Position numbers and translations under genes: made by a program
Origin: Hsuehochloa calcarea
Lineage: Eukaryota; Streptophyta; Magnoliopsida; Poales; Poaceae
Length of the DNA: 64,000 bases
Direction of reading: 5' to 3'
NCBI GenBank assembly: GCA_036346395.1
Contig: CM070602.1
Location: 16,997,098 to 17,061,097, forward strand
The notes under the pieces: generated by a model
Told to the model about the DNA's origin: nothing
Databases searched by the model: none
What the model saw: the letters and a program-made list of their open reading frames with translations, nothing else
Shown: one piece after another, positions 11,090 to 22,980 of the stretch
Layout of the letters: the number at the start of each line of letters is the position of its first letter
Position numbering within the stretch: position 1 is the first letter of the stretch

Positions 11090-14068
11090 AACTTGGGGAT
11101 CATCTAGTCAGTTTCAGAAGCTATTTTAACCCCCACTGGCAACTCATCAAACAAGAGCTACATATAGTACACTGTTTCTTTTCTTAAGTACATACAGGAG
11201 AACTCCAAGCTTCCAATATGTGATCATCATGTTCTGTTTCATCAACCGCTTGTCCTTGTCCTTATGGGCTCAAGACGTGGCTTCCCCACATTTCTTGCAG
11301 CCCCAACAGTTGAAAATGATGATAATATTTTAATTTCAGATTTTAATAGATGGCAAATATCGCAAATGACTAATAATGCATAAATCAGTGCTAACAGCAG
11401 GCAACTCATTGTACTTCGCAATATATGCAGAAATAGAATGTAAACAAGTCAATCCGTCGTACGAAAGATTTACTGATGGGTCCGATGAAGAACAAAAAGC
11501 AGCGCACACGCAGACTCGATGCAGTGCAGAACCGTAGATGAATCAGCGAAGTGAGCGGTCGCGCAGAAGTACGCTGCCCAGAAACCTTATCGCCGCCCCC
11601 GTGCAGATCTTCACAACAGCAACGGCTCGGAGATACCGCCCCCCTTCTTCACAGTGCGCGCCGAGAAGAAGAGTCAACGGGGTTCAGACAGCGCAATACA
11701 ACAGCACAAGTTTGTAGAAGAAAGAAAAGAAGAAATGGAGGCAGTGGTTCTACACACGATGCTCTGGACGTCTCCAGACATAGATATATAGATTTAGAAT
11801 GTGAACTAACTGATTAAACAGTCATTTACTCATTGATAACTGACACATTTAACTAGCCATTTACTCGCTGGTAACTACCTGTCATCAACACCCAATAAAG
11901 CCTCATATTCAAACACAGAGAGAGACATATGCATGGTTTAGCGAAAATAAGGTGGACTTAGTCTGCCAAATGGTGCGCCACATCACGGCACGGTCGCGCG
12001 TCACAAGTCACGCGATTTTCCATGCGAAAATATACGAATACGCGCGCACACGTGTGTGTTTAGCCAATGCCCTCTTTGTGTCACCCTTATCCATGTGTCA
12101 CATGTTTTAAAGAGTGGCAAAGACTACACCTTATATATTGGTCACTTCTACCTTGCCTTAGTAATATATTACTAAACCATACACGCTTTGGAATTATAGA
12201 TAATATGGCTCACTCATATGGGCCAATTTCCAACACCAACACAGTCAATGGAATGTTTGTAATGTTATTGAGTACTGACCCAAAACTGTCACGTTGAGTT
12301 GCCAACGCATCTCATTTGCTCTTTCCTTCCACTAAGTACCTCTGTTTTTCTTCAAAGTATATACTACACCGAGTATATGTTGTAAATTGTGCAGATTTAG
12401 CAAATAATCATAATTAAACCCAGCATTCAAAATCAACAATAAAACATAATACCAGCTTGTAGCAAATGACCATAATAACATGTGTTCATGAAATTCTTCT
12501 AAGTCGTTTAAATACACCATTATGCTCAACCTTAACAGCAGGAAACCACCAAAGATCAACATAAAGCACACACGATTGATTATGGAGTGTGCTCTCAGAA
12601 GGAGAGTTGCAAAGGAACTAGCCTTTGCCATCTCAACCCCATTGTCAATAATCTTCATAAATTGAACTAAACAACACAAATTCACAACTTGAGCTCTAAA
12701 TAATGCTTAACTACTCTGTCTAAAGATAGCAAAGCCAATAGACCACCCAATAAAATTATGATTAACCAGGAGATCAAGTTTGATCACGAACAATACTCCA
12801 ATTCTCCAACAGGAACTTGATGACAGATCAGAAGAAAAGTAAATTGCTACAGAAGATTAGAGCCAACAGGTTTGATATAATCAAACACAACTGCAAGTAA
12901 TCGGATGACTCACATATGATCAATTAGACAATAGTTAGCATTCTGCTTAGAGCTCAAGTATGAAATGATTATCAGTTCAATCTCAGTATTTGACCATTAT
13001 CATCATTGAGCAAGACAACAAAGCCCACCGTACAATATGCAATTTCTTCAGAGCTAGATTCAGATACCAGAAATAAAACAGATATTGAGAATCAACTAGC
13101 ACTGCAATTATGTATATGAAAGTACCAGCCGAAGGCAAAGCAAAGGCACAATACTCACTGAAGCGGTGGTAATCAAAACCACCAAGATGAAAACTGGCAA
13201 GGCATGTCAAAGACACTCACCCAGAAAAACTATCGCCCTGCAATCCCCAGCAAAAGGGCGAAGCAATCGGAGATACAATGCCACACTTCCTTCTTTGGAA
13301 CCGATCAAAGAATTAAGCCGAGGGACAGGTTAATGCCGCACAAGACAACCTAGAAGCACTGGCCGAGTACTCTCTAGAACACAAGTCAGCAATCAAACCG
13401 AATGTCACCTTCCTCCCAAAGATCAGTCCAAAGGAGACCAAAGCCGATCCACCCGAGTGCACAAATCACCAGATTCCAAGCACAGCACCAACAGAGGGGA
13501 TGACACAAGGAACCGGCCGGATGCACACACCGAGAGGATCGGAGCTCACCACCGTCGGCACTGAGTCACCCACGGCAGCCTCGGAGATTCAGAATCCCCA
13601 AAACAAGAGATCAAATCAGGAGAAAAATCACACACAAATTGGGGAAACTCACAAATTTTTTTTTCGCATCTGGGAGCTACCGCTGCATTGAGGCTTTTTG
13701 AGGAGAGGGAGGAGAGATGCTGCCACCAACCGCCCGTGCAAATCGCACTCGAGCCGCCTGCAAGCACCGCATCGTCCGCATCATTGGCGAGCAGGCCGAA
13801 GAACATGCGTTTCAGGCGAGCAGGACGAAGGTCAAGTTGTTTTCGAAACCAACTCCTCGCGATTGAAGTGCACATCAAGATCTTATCTCCTCTCCCAACT
13901 CAAAAGCAAGTGGGGCCCACCCCAATCCCTTTTCTATTATAATCCACCTTTTCTCAAATGAGAAATTATAATATTGCCCTCAGAATACAACGAGTATATG
14001 TCACCAGACTGGCTCAACTGCTCAAGTGCTTCAAAATCTGTTGCCCATTATATTATATATGAAACTAA
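11090..14068. other. Host-like non-coding sequence, possible 5' leader regions
   Basis: No domain could be recognised. Two stretches (about 11420-11850 and 13200-13880) look like transcribed leader sequence when read on the minus strand: T-rich, moderately GC, few stops but no convincing ATG frame. The rest is AT-rich intron-like or intergenic. No TE termini were seen. These could belong to the gene suggested by the exon-like blocks at 10.65-11.08 kb. Confidence 0.3.
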
Positions 14069-15195
14069 TTAATCAGATTTTGATTCAGACACAATAACAT
14101 CTAGTTCAACTGAACTATATCCGGGAAGCTTGTCGACTTTTACTTCCTTCTTGGAGCCCCTTATTCTCTCCGCATCACCATACCTCCCAGCATCTGAATA
14201 TATGTTTGCCAAGCTCATGTAGTAGCCGCTCTTTCCAGGAGACATACTCATCAATCACTTCGAAATCCGTTCAGCAGCTTCCATTTCACCATGCACTCGG
14301 CAAGCTGCCAATACACCTCCAAGCATGGCCTCATCGGATTGGAAATGCATTTCCTCTATGAATTTCACTGCCTCAACAACAAGGTCTGCCCTACCTAACG
14401 CATCAACTATGCATGAGTAATGCTTCGTCTCAGGCTCTACACCGCACCGTTTCGTCCCCGCGAAGATAGCATACGCTTTGTCCACCATGCCTGAATGCGC
14501 ACAAGCTGACAGTGCCCCGAGAAAGCTTACCGAGTTCGGTTCCACTCCTTTGGCCGCCATTTTATCGAAAAGCTTCAATGCAACATCAGAACGCCCATTC
14601 AAACCATGACCAAGAATCAGCGCGCTCCACGAGATAACATCCCGCCTGGGCATCGTTGCGAACACCCTCTCGGCAAATGCAAACTCCCCGCACTTGACGT
14701 ACATGTCCACAAGCGCGTTCCCTAGCGACAGCGGCATCCACAGGAACCTCCGGACGCAGCACGCGTGCACGCTCCTCCCGTGGCGGCGCCGCCCGAGCTG
14801 CCCACACGCGAGCAGCAGGCTGACCATGACCACCGAGTCCAGCTGCACCCCAGCCGCCACCATCCCATCGAAGAACCGCAGCACCGCGTCGGGCTGCCCA
14901 CCCTTCACGTACGCGGACAGCATGGACGTCCACAGAACGGCGTCCCTCTCGCGCATTCCGTCGAACAGCCTGCGCGCGCCGGGGAGGTCGGACAGGCCGG
15001 CGAAGCAGAGCACCAGAGCGGACGCCACGAAGGGGTCGCCGTGGGTGCCGAGCTTTACGGAGAGCGCGTGGGAGGAGGCGGCGAGGACCGCGGAGCCGGT
15101 GAGCGCGCAGGAGCGGAGGACGGGGGCCAGGGTGAAGTGGAAGGCGCGAGCATGTCGCGGAAGGGTGGCCGGAGCACAGTTCAAAATTTCGACCG
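14069..15195 (-). pseudogene. PPR (pentatricopeptide repeat) gene remnant, PLS/E type
   Basis: One frame, opened by a stop at about 15205 and lacking any ATG before residue ~77, encodes repeated ~35-residue PPR units. They include FVASALVLCFAGLSDLPGA, ARRLFDGMRERDAVLWTSML, NALVDMYVKCGEFAFAERVF, DVISWSALILGHG, NSVSFLGALSACAHSGMVD and KHYSCIVDALGRADLVVEA. These are typical of plant organelle RNA-binding PPR proteins. A TGA at about 14252-14254 interrupts the E motif; the same frame continues as LMSMSPGKSGYYMSLANIYS and ends at 14069. The N-terminus (organelle signal and first repeats) is missing and the upstream 15.2-15.4 kb is AT-rich and unrelated. Loss of the start plus an internal stop argues for a pseudogene, although truncated PPR transcripts can exist. 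The stop is one transition from Arg (CGA). Confidence 0.75.
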
Positions 15196-16340
15196 ATTAT
15201 ATTAATTTTATCAAATATAGAATAAATTTGTACCAAAATTTATTCTCAAAAATTGATTCAAAATTTTTCGATTTTCGGACAAACCGCTGCCCCGACTCGT
15301 TAAAATTTTCATTCAAAACCCTGGACTGGAACTGTTAGTTTTGTAAACTCCGTTGGCCCAGTTGTAAGAAAGAAGTGATCCAATTGGCAATTGGACAGTG
15401 TAACAATCCCTACAACAACTAACCAAGCCCATCCTATTACCTTTATACTAACATGAGCTCTTTTGATCACTAAATTATGATAATATATATTTATCAACAA
15501 GACGCTCCTTTGCCCATCCTATGTTTATCTTTTTATTTTGGGAAAATTAAATTGTACAAATCCCGAATATGTCATCCCTTGTGCCACTAACATACGGGCT
15601 CATGTCCATATATCAGTGAGACAAAGGATGATATATTTGGTATCGTGAAATTTTGCAATAGCAAGTAAAAAAAATACCCCTTTTATTTTTCACCTATTGA
15701 GGACTAATCTTTAGTTCAAGGTTAAGAGGTGGGTTTGAGGTTTAACGCGCCCAACACCTACGATAAGGGAGGGATAACCTAACTCAACAAAGCCTTTTAA
15801 TCCTCTAACTTAGGATTAACTATACCCCAAAAAAAAAGATGGAATAACCTAAATCACCCCAACCAACCCTCCTGAGTTTTGTTTTTCCGCTGCTAACCCA
15901 GCTAACGAACTGAATATGTCCAAATGATATTTGACTAATTAGGTTAGTAGCCAAACAGGGTTAAGTTAACTTACATGGCTAAGGTTAACTAAATTGTATA
16001 TTGGTTATTTTAACCCCGAACCAAACACGGGTCTCTATGAAACAACTAGCAACTTGATGAAATTAAGTATTGAGTTTTATGCATCTGCCAGCTCACCTAA
16101 AAGCTTAAGTCGATGATGAAAGATGAGCAATATACTTCAACACTTTCCCTCACGTCTAGGCTCCTTCTGGGCCTAAGATATGGACTCGAAGTGAGCTATG
16201 ATTTTTTTTTAATATTGTGTTAGCCGGCTCTAGTACTATATTGAGTTTCATGCATATACTAGTTCACAAAAAACTTAAACTGACGAGGAATAATAGGCAA
16301 CATAGTTCAACAATAAGGGTGGTCTTAATAGTACTTAAGT
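15196..16340. other. AT-rich intergenic sequence, possible MITE
   Basis: No coding signal. About 15727-16032 has MITE-like ends (GGTGGGTTTGAGGTTTAA and, inverted, CCGTGTTTGGTTCGGGG), but the inverted match is imperfect and no target-site duplication is clear. Two diverged copies of a ~75-bp segment lie about 180 bp apart (16066 and 16247). Confidence 0.3.
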
Positions 16341-18026
16341 AGCACACGTTGCGTCGTACTTATGCAAGTCTGTCAGCACCTAGGATTAACTTAACCCCCT
16401 CCTCTCCATCCCACACACCACCCCCACCCAACAAAACAACATTTAGTTTAAAAAGACACATTTTTAACTTACTTAGCTAGGCATGTCCCATACCATGCTT
16501 GTGGTCGTACAATATGATTCAGTCCAATGATGCACAAAGTTAAGTCCTTAATTTACCAGGTAAGACTATCAATTACTACACTAAGTCATAAATATTCACA
16601 CATCACCCTGACATAGTCCACCAATTCACACATAGCTTCTCGCTCGTCCTAGTCTAAATCCTTTCACACCCTGTTGATTAAGTGCAACATATGTCATCTA
16701 CAGGTGACAACTTACTACACTCAGCTTTTCACAAAGATATTCCATAATCACATAGTCAAGTATGAGTTAACCATCTCAAAATGATATCAATAACCCGTTG
16801 CAAGGCTAAGCATACTAATCGTGTCTAACCAACCCATGTTGGTGCTATGATAATTACCAACTAGTAGTTAACCAAACTACAATGACAAATGATTACGATA
16901 ATACAATTCACAAAGTAGGTATAAATCAAATAGGTTGCATAGCTAATCTCAAAATAGTAAAGCATTTGATAGTCGAATTAGCATGCAATAATTTGAATAA
17001 AAGTAATTTTGTAAAACTAGGTGCAATATGATCAAAGCACAACTTGAATTACTATAGAAATGATGTTGTTCTTTTATCTTCAGTTTTCGACTTCCTTGAC
17101 CTTCAGCTCATTTGGACGATTCCGGAGTGTCAACGTCTAATGAGAGAGAAAGCGCAAATAAAAAAAATTCAAATATACAAATAAAATAAACTCCAAATTG
17201 AAATTTAATGGTAATAGAAGGTAGGGCTTCATTTTATATAAATTTAGAAACTTGAACGAGTTCACTTGGAGTTCATACGAGGAAGAACAAGCTCTCCGAA
17301 GTTTGATGGAGAAAGAAAATCAAGAAATTAACAGTGACAGTGTGAGTCACTGACAAGTGGGACCGAAGGAATATTCTTAAAATAATTATTTTTGAGAATT
17401 TTGGAAAATGGCGAGAGAATGACATGTGCGACCAACCGGATAAAATGAATTTTGGGAATTAAAATAATTACAAAAAGGACGATGGATTCACATGGGCCAC
17501 TAGTCCATGGACCCGATCCACGAAAAGGTGCTAGTCCACGGTGGACCGAGCTCATGGAGAAGGGGTTGACCAAGGTTGACCTGACATCCGGGGCCTGTCG
17601 TAGCTGGGCACCAGGGGGTGCCCCGCACCCTCGAGTCGTCGGGAATACCATTGTACCGTCAGGGATACTGCGTCTGTGTAAACCAAGTCCATACGGTTTA
17701 GTGTGGACAAATGTACCTAAATACCCCCCTCTCTCTCTCCATATTGTGAGGGCAAGAATTTAAATGTCCCTTCTTGCCCTCCTATATATAGAGCCCCAAA
17801 GGCATGTACAAAGGGGAGGCTCTCATTCACACAAAAGACAACACACTCATACATACTCTTGTTTTGGCTCCTCTCCCTTTGGTCCTCTCTCAAGATAAAA
17901 AGGGTACCTTGTACCCACTGTCTAGTCTTTTTACTACGACAGGGCCCGTATGTAAGTGAGAGAATTTGATCTAGGGTTTTAGACTAAATGTGCCATGCGG
18001 ACGACGATGAGGCTGACACATCACTC
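16340..18026 (-). mobile_element. Long-LTR gypsy family copy H, distal part
   Basis: Read on the minus strand this AT-rich block resembles the middle of the long LTR at 5865-9607 (homologous stretches around 7600-7850) and its relatives at 49.6-49.9 and 56.6-57.0 kb. It is cut at 18026 by the copia element and resumes at 29012. The segment 17640-18026 carries a plus-strand TATA-like CTATATATAGAGCC at 17781-17794 and may be a separate small insertion. The outer end is not defined. Confidence 0.45.
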
Positions 18027-19632
18027 TGAAGGACCGAAATGGCAACAGAGGGGGGGTGAATGGTGCCTTAAAATTAAGAGCTCCCCTTTTAATGTATTTA
18101 AACAAGATCTACAAAACCCTCTCAAGATGAGTAACACAAAATCAGAGAACTAAAACAGGTTTCATTCTGTTCTGTCAAAAATCGGAAGATCCGATTCTAC
18201 CCGGCGGTAGTTCCGCACTCCGGTAGTTCCGGGGTAAGTGCGAAGTTCCGCTCTGATAGTCTTTGGACAATCGGAAGTTCGATTGTCCCGACCAAGAACA
18301 AACAGCGCTCGGGTTTTTCCCAAAAATCCAAAGTGCTAAATCTTGAATGCTCTTCTCTGGTCAAGTTTCACAGGACATCATCCTAAGCAACATCTTGACC
18401 TCATGGAGAAGAATCGCAAACAAAGATTCAACAAACAAGCCAAAATCGGATTTCTTGAAGAGGGGGCAAGAAAGACCAAAACCCACGATAGACAAGATTC
18501 TCTGATTCTTAGTTCATGAAACTTTGAGGATGCATTAGCAATATTAAAACGACTCTAGATATCAAGTTTCAAGCTATTTCATAGGACGAATCGAAAGATG
18601 CATCAAAACCTAAATATTCAACAAGAACAGGAAAGGAATAAGAGAGGCATAAACGAGTAATCAAAACTTCAGAGTTTCATTGATAGAATCAAGAGATTAC
18701 AGAGGAAACACAGAGAAAAGATTACAAAGATTTTGATTCATCCTCTCAACTCAACAAACTCTCAAAAAGCAAACCAAACCCTTTTGCTAAGGCTAACCCT
18801 AATTTTCTCTCTCAAAGTCTAACCCTAACTCCAGGGTTCTCCCCTATTTATAGCCTTTGCTAATGGGCCTCCAACCCATTAAGCCCGCTACACCGAACGG
18901 AACCGCCTCCACTTTTGCCGCTTTGAAAAGACCCTTTCGCCCCTTGCGCACCTTCCGAAGCCTCCGACACCTTGTTGTGTACGACTACAACCGCTTCAAG
19001 ATTCACGCCGTCTTGACACATCCCGACCGTTCGACCTCAACGCCTCGCGCTTAGTCCGGTCCACGTGTCTCGCCACGACTCCATCTTGATGCCCCGCAAT
19101 CAACACAAACAAAAACACATCACATAGCATTGCACTATATCATAGCATCAATAATTGTATAAGACTCAAACTCATACAAAATCAAAACACAAAATATTCT
19201 TCTCTCGCGATTCGGACACAATCGGAAGTTCGCGATTTACTACAAATGAAGTTCCGATTTCGAACATCCGCACTGTCAGATTATCGGAAGTTCCGCGCTC
19301 AACAACTGCGGTACTTCCGATCTTCTAACATCCGACTTTCCGATATTTAATTCCGATTAGCAACTCGAGAGAACACTCAATGTCGAATTTTCGGACACTC
19401 GCTACCTTGTGCGGAAGTTCCGATTTCCTTCAATGAGAGCAAAACCGGATAAATCGGAAGTTCCTTTTCCAACACCGTAGTTCCGATTAATCGAACTTCC
19501 GCTCCATACACATGGTAGTTCCGATTTCCGACTCGGCCCGAAATACCCAAACCGAAACCTCAACTCTCAATCTAATCAACACACTTGTCAAATACTCATC
19601 ACTCAGTGGAGGACCTCTCACATGGTCTCTCA
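18027..19632 (-). repeat. 3' LTR of the Sirevirus-like copia element (1606 bp)
   Basis: The minus-strand start TGAGAGACCATG and end CGGTCCTTCA are shared with 27396-29011. A TATA box GCTATAAATAGGGG lies at 18843-18856 (complement). The LTR carries about a dozen copies of the near-palindrome CGGAAGTTCCG in two clusters (18182-18290 and 19210-19520). Confidence 0.92.
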
Positions 19633-21478
19633 ATCTCCCCTTGATGAGTATATTGACAATTACCGAAAAAGCATAAGATGAGTTTGAGATTACAGTCAAC
19701 CAAGGTCTAAACAAGAGTAATTAAGCACAAGACCAAGTTGACACAAAGAAAAAGACTTGAGATTAGATGAAAGAGCAATTTTTGCACAAAACTCAAGGCT
19801 TTTCTTCAGAAGGCTTTTTCTCACAATCATCCTCCCCCTTTGGCAATAAAATCATCAATATGTAGAAAAAGGGAGGAAAAGACTATATGATGTTCATTTT
19901 AAGCATTAGGAGCCATGTAGATTATCCAAGATGACTATTAGAGTATTACACCAAGCCATAACACAGAAGAATGCTATCAAGATCATGACAATCGATGTAT
20001 AGAAGAGCTAAGACAGAAAGTCCAAAATCTGATTAATGATCCAATTCTTTAGCAGGTCAAATAAGTCAAGATTGAAATCTAGCTAAAGATATTCAAGGAT
20101 GATGCAAGCCATGTCAAATAATCTAAGTTGAACCAAGAAGACTCATCTTGAGCAGCTTTAGAGTGCTACCAGTTGAAGAAGGACTCATTTTATCCTGAAC
20201 TTGGTCTCTTTGAAGATAAGCAATTTTAGCACATTTTTCTTTTTCTGAAGACTTTTTATGGTTTTATCTCAGTAAAGCAAGCTCTGGACTAGGTGCCATC
20301 CACAACTGCCTCCTGAGCTTCAACCATTTTTTTTATTAGCCATGTGCTAGATCCCAAGCCTTATGCGACCACTCCAAGCAACAGACTTAAGGAGGTGATC
20401 TTAGGTCATCCAAGGCTCCCCCTGAGTTCATGCCTAGTGCAATGGCAAGCCGTCTCATGAGAAAGATTTGGTGAGATCAGTTTTTTCGCACAAAAGAGAT
20501 CATTTTTGCTTTTGAAGATTTTAGACCAGTGATAAGAGATAAGTCATGTTTCTTAACAAACTGACATAGCTTACTCAAAAGTTCAAAAGAGATTCAGGAC
20601 TCAACTCAGCCTACTTGACATGGCAAAAATCATAAAAGGATAGTTTCAACCAGACTAATCTCAAGAGCTATCATGACGAGATTTTAATTCAAGTTTAGCA
20701 TTTTTTAAACACCTTAGCATGGCAAAGACTAAACTACACATAAAAAGTCATGATAGATCTAGCAGTTTAGCATAAATCATGGCAAGATGTAAAACAGTGA
20801 AAACATATCATAAGGGATAATAAACAAGGCTCCATTTGATTATCATGCAATGCTTGATGAAAAGTACAAAAATCCAGGTTCCCTTCAGAATGAGATGCAT
20901 CTTTTAATTCAGGTTGGGTTATGACAAAATTAAGAGTATGGAATAACCAAGAGTAACTCCCCCTGGACCAAAGGAACAAAAACGAGAATCTGATAAGTAA
21001 ACCAGAAAAGGCAGTCCTCTAGAGCATAGAAAAGATATAGAGAAAACTATCGCTCAGACAGGTTCTTATCTACCCCATATGATTCTAGGACTATCAGCTG
21101 ATCTACACATACACTAAAGAGCAAACACTGTCCCTGTCTACCCAAGGGTGGCCCGACCCCTGCTAGAACCTATAAGAAGTGAGTAAGCTCTACTTAGAGA
21201 AGGAAGAGACAGCTAATAAGCAGCATCCTAGAAGCACAAGACAAGAAGTAGCAGTCAAAGCAATTTGGCAAGTGAACCACTCTAACCTATGCTGGAAGGA
21301 CTTCGACCCAAAAATGAAACCAGAAAGGAGTAATAGTATAATATAATATAATATAATATAATATAATAGTAGCACAAAACTTCCCCTCACAGCAGTCTGT
21401 AAGGACAAACCACCCCAAGCTCTCCCATGAAAAAAACCGAGAGCATCCCGAGGCTTAGTGAAGATATCATAACCGTGC
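19633..21478 (-). other. Non-coding 3' region of the Sirevirus-like element
   Basis: Between the RNase H end and the 3' LTR there is no coding domain. It contains several polypurine-like tracts (minus strand) and a short pentanucleotide microsatellite (ATAAT)n at about 21338-21368. No envelope-like ORF could be recognised. Confidence 0.55.
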
Positions 21479-22980
21479 TCACTCTCCTGGCCCGAGCACA
21501 ATGTCACCCTTCTCTACATGGTCTCGAAGAAAGTGATATCTGATATCAATATGCTTGGTCCGAGAATGTTGCACTGGGTTCTTGGCAATGCAAATCGCAG
21601 ACGTGTTATCACAGAAGAGTGGAACGCAGTCGATAGATAGCCCGAAATCCTGCAGGGTCGAGACCATCCAAAGCACTTGACTACAAAGAATCGGTGCGAC
21701 AACGCGTGCTCGGCCTCTGCGGTGGGATGCGCAACACGGATTGCTTCCTCGGCGACCGGAGATTTAGAGAAGTGCCAATGAATTGGCAAGTGCCAGAAGT
21801 GCTCTTCCTATCTATCCTACAGCCAGCAAAGTCTGCATCGGAGAAGGCTCTAAGAGATAGACAAGAAGAGGAAGAGTACCAGATGCCATAGTCAATGGTA
21901 GCTCGAAGGTACCGAAAGATGCGCTTCACCGCCTGACGGTGAGATACGCGAGGAGAAGCCTGAAACCGAGCACAAAGACACACAGAAAAGTGTATGTCTG
22001 GTCTCGAGGCTGTGAGGTACAAGAGAGAGCCAATCATGCTCCTGAAATCCTTTTGGTCAACAGGTTCGCCATCTTCATCTGGATCCAGAGCAGCTGTAGA
22101 TGCCATTGGAGTTGATACTGGCTTTCCATCATTCATGTCGAAACGCTCAGAGGTCTCGAGTGTATTTGCCTTGATGAAGAAAGGTACCTCCCGAGTCTGC
22201 TTGATTTGGAAGCCAAGGAAGAAGCTCAACTCGCCCATCATGCTCATTTCAAACTCCGAGCTCATGACATCGGAAACTGGAAACGAGAGCATGTGAGGAG
22301 CCGCCAAAGATAATGTCATCCACATAGATCAGACGAGCGGAAGATCGGTGCCAAGACGGCGAATGAACAAGGTCTTGTCTATTTTACCCATCTCAAAACC
22401 ATGGCTCAGCAGATAGGACTTAAGCCTCCAAGCTCTGGGAGCCTGCTTGAGTCCATACAAAGCTTTGGAAAGCCTGTAGACATGGTTAGGGTATTTGGGG
22501 TTCTCAAACCAGTGAGGTCAGTCTCACATAGACTTCTTCCTCAATAAGGCCATTGAGGAAGGCACTCTTGACATCCATCTGTAAAGCTTGAAACCCTTAG
22601 AAGTCGCAAAGGCAAGCGATTCTAATGGCTTCAAGTCTAGCTACAGGGGCAAAAGTCTCTTCGAAATCTAGACCCTCAACTTGAGAGTACCCCTGAGCTA
22701 CCAGCCTAGCCTTGTTTCGAATAACTAACCCATCTTCACTTTGCTTGTTCTTGAACACCCATTTGGTCCCAACGATATTGTGACCTTGAGGGGCTCAACA
22801 AGGGACCGCACCTTGTTCCTTTCAAAGTTTTCCAATTCCTCGTGCATGGCGTTAGTCCATGACTCATCGAAAAGAGCATGACAAGCGTCTTTGGGCTCAA
22901 ACGAGGCAACAAAGGCGAATGGAGACAGAATAGAGACATGCCGCTTTTGAGCAGTGACTCGCTCAAAAGATCTCCAATTA
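21479..22980 (-). pseudogene. Copia reverse transcriptase / RNase H remnant
   Basis: Minus-strand blocks give, in order, HALSDESW-type text and a KWVFKNK-like stretch in broken frames (22980-22700), the catalytic YVDDII (about 22310-22330), and MSSEFEMSMMGELSFFLGFQ. These are followed by DGEPVDQKDFRSMIGSLLYL, TASRPDIHFSVCLCARFQAS, SDADFAGCRIDRKSTSG (RNase H), LFCDNTSAICIAKNPVQHSR and TKHIDIRYHFLRDHVEKGDI. Frameshifts near 22330, 21800 and 21690 break it. The product would be the RT-RNase H part of a copia polyprotein acting in cytoplasmic particles; it is not functional as read. Confidence 0.85.

Noticed and set aside
14586..15236. Long frames overlapping the PPR gene on both strands
   Set aside because: Shadows of the GC-rich PPR coding sequence; only the PPR frame has repeat structure.
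15727..16032. Possible MITE
   Set aside because: Terminal inverted match is imperfect and no target-site duplication is evident, so not called.
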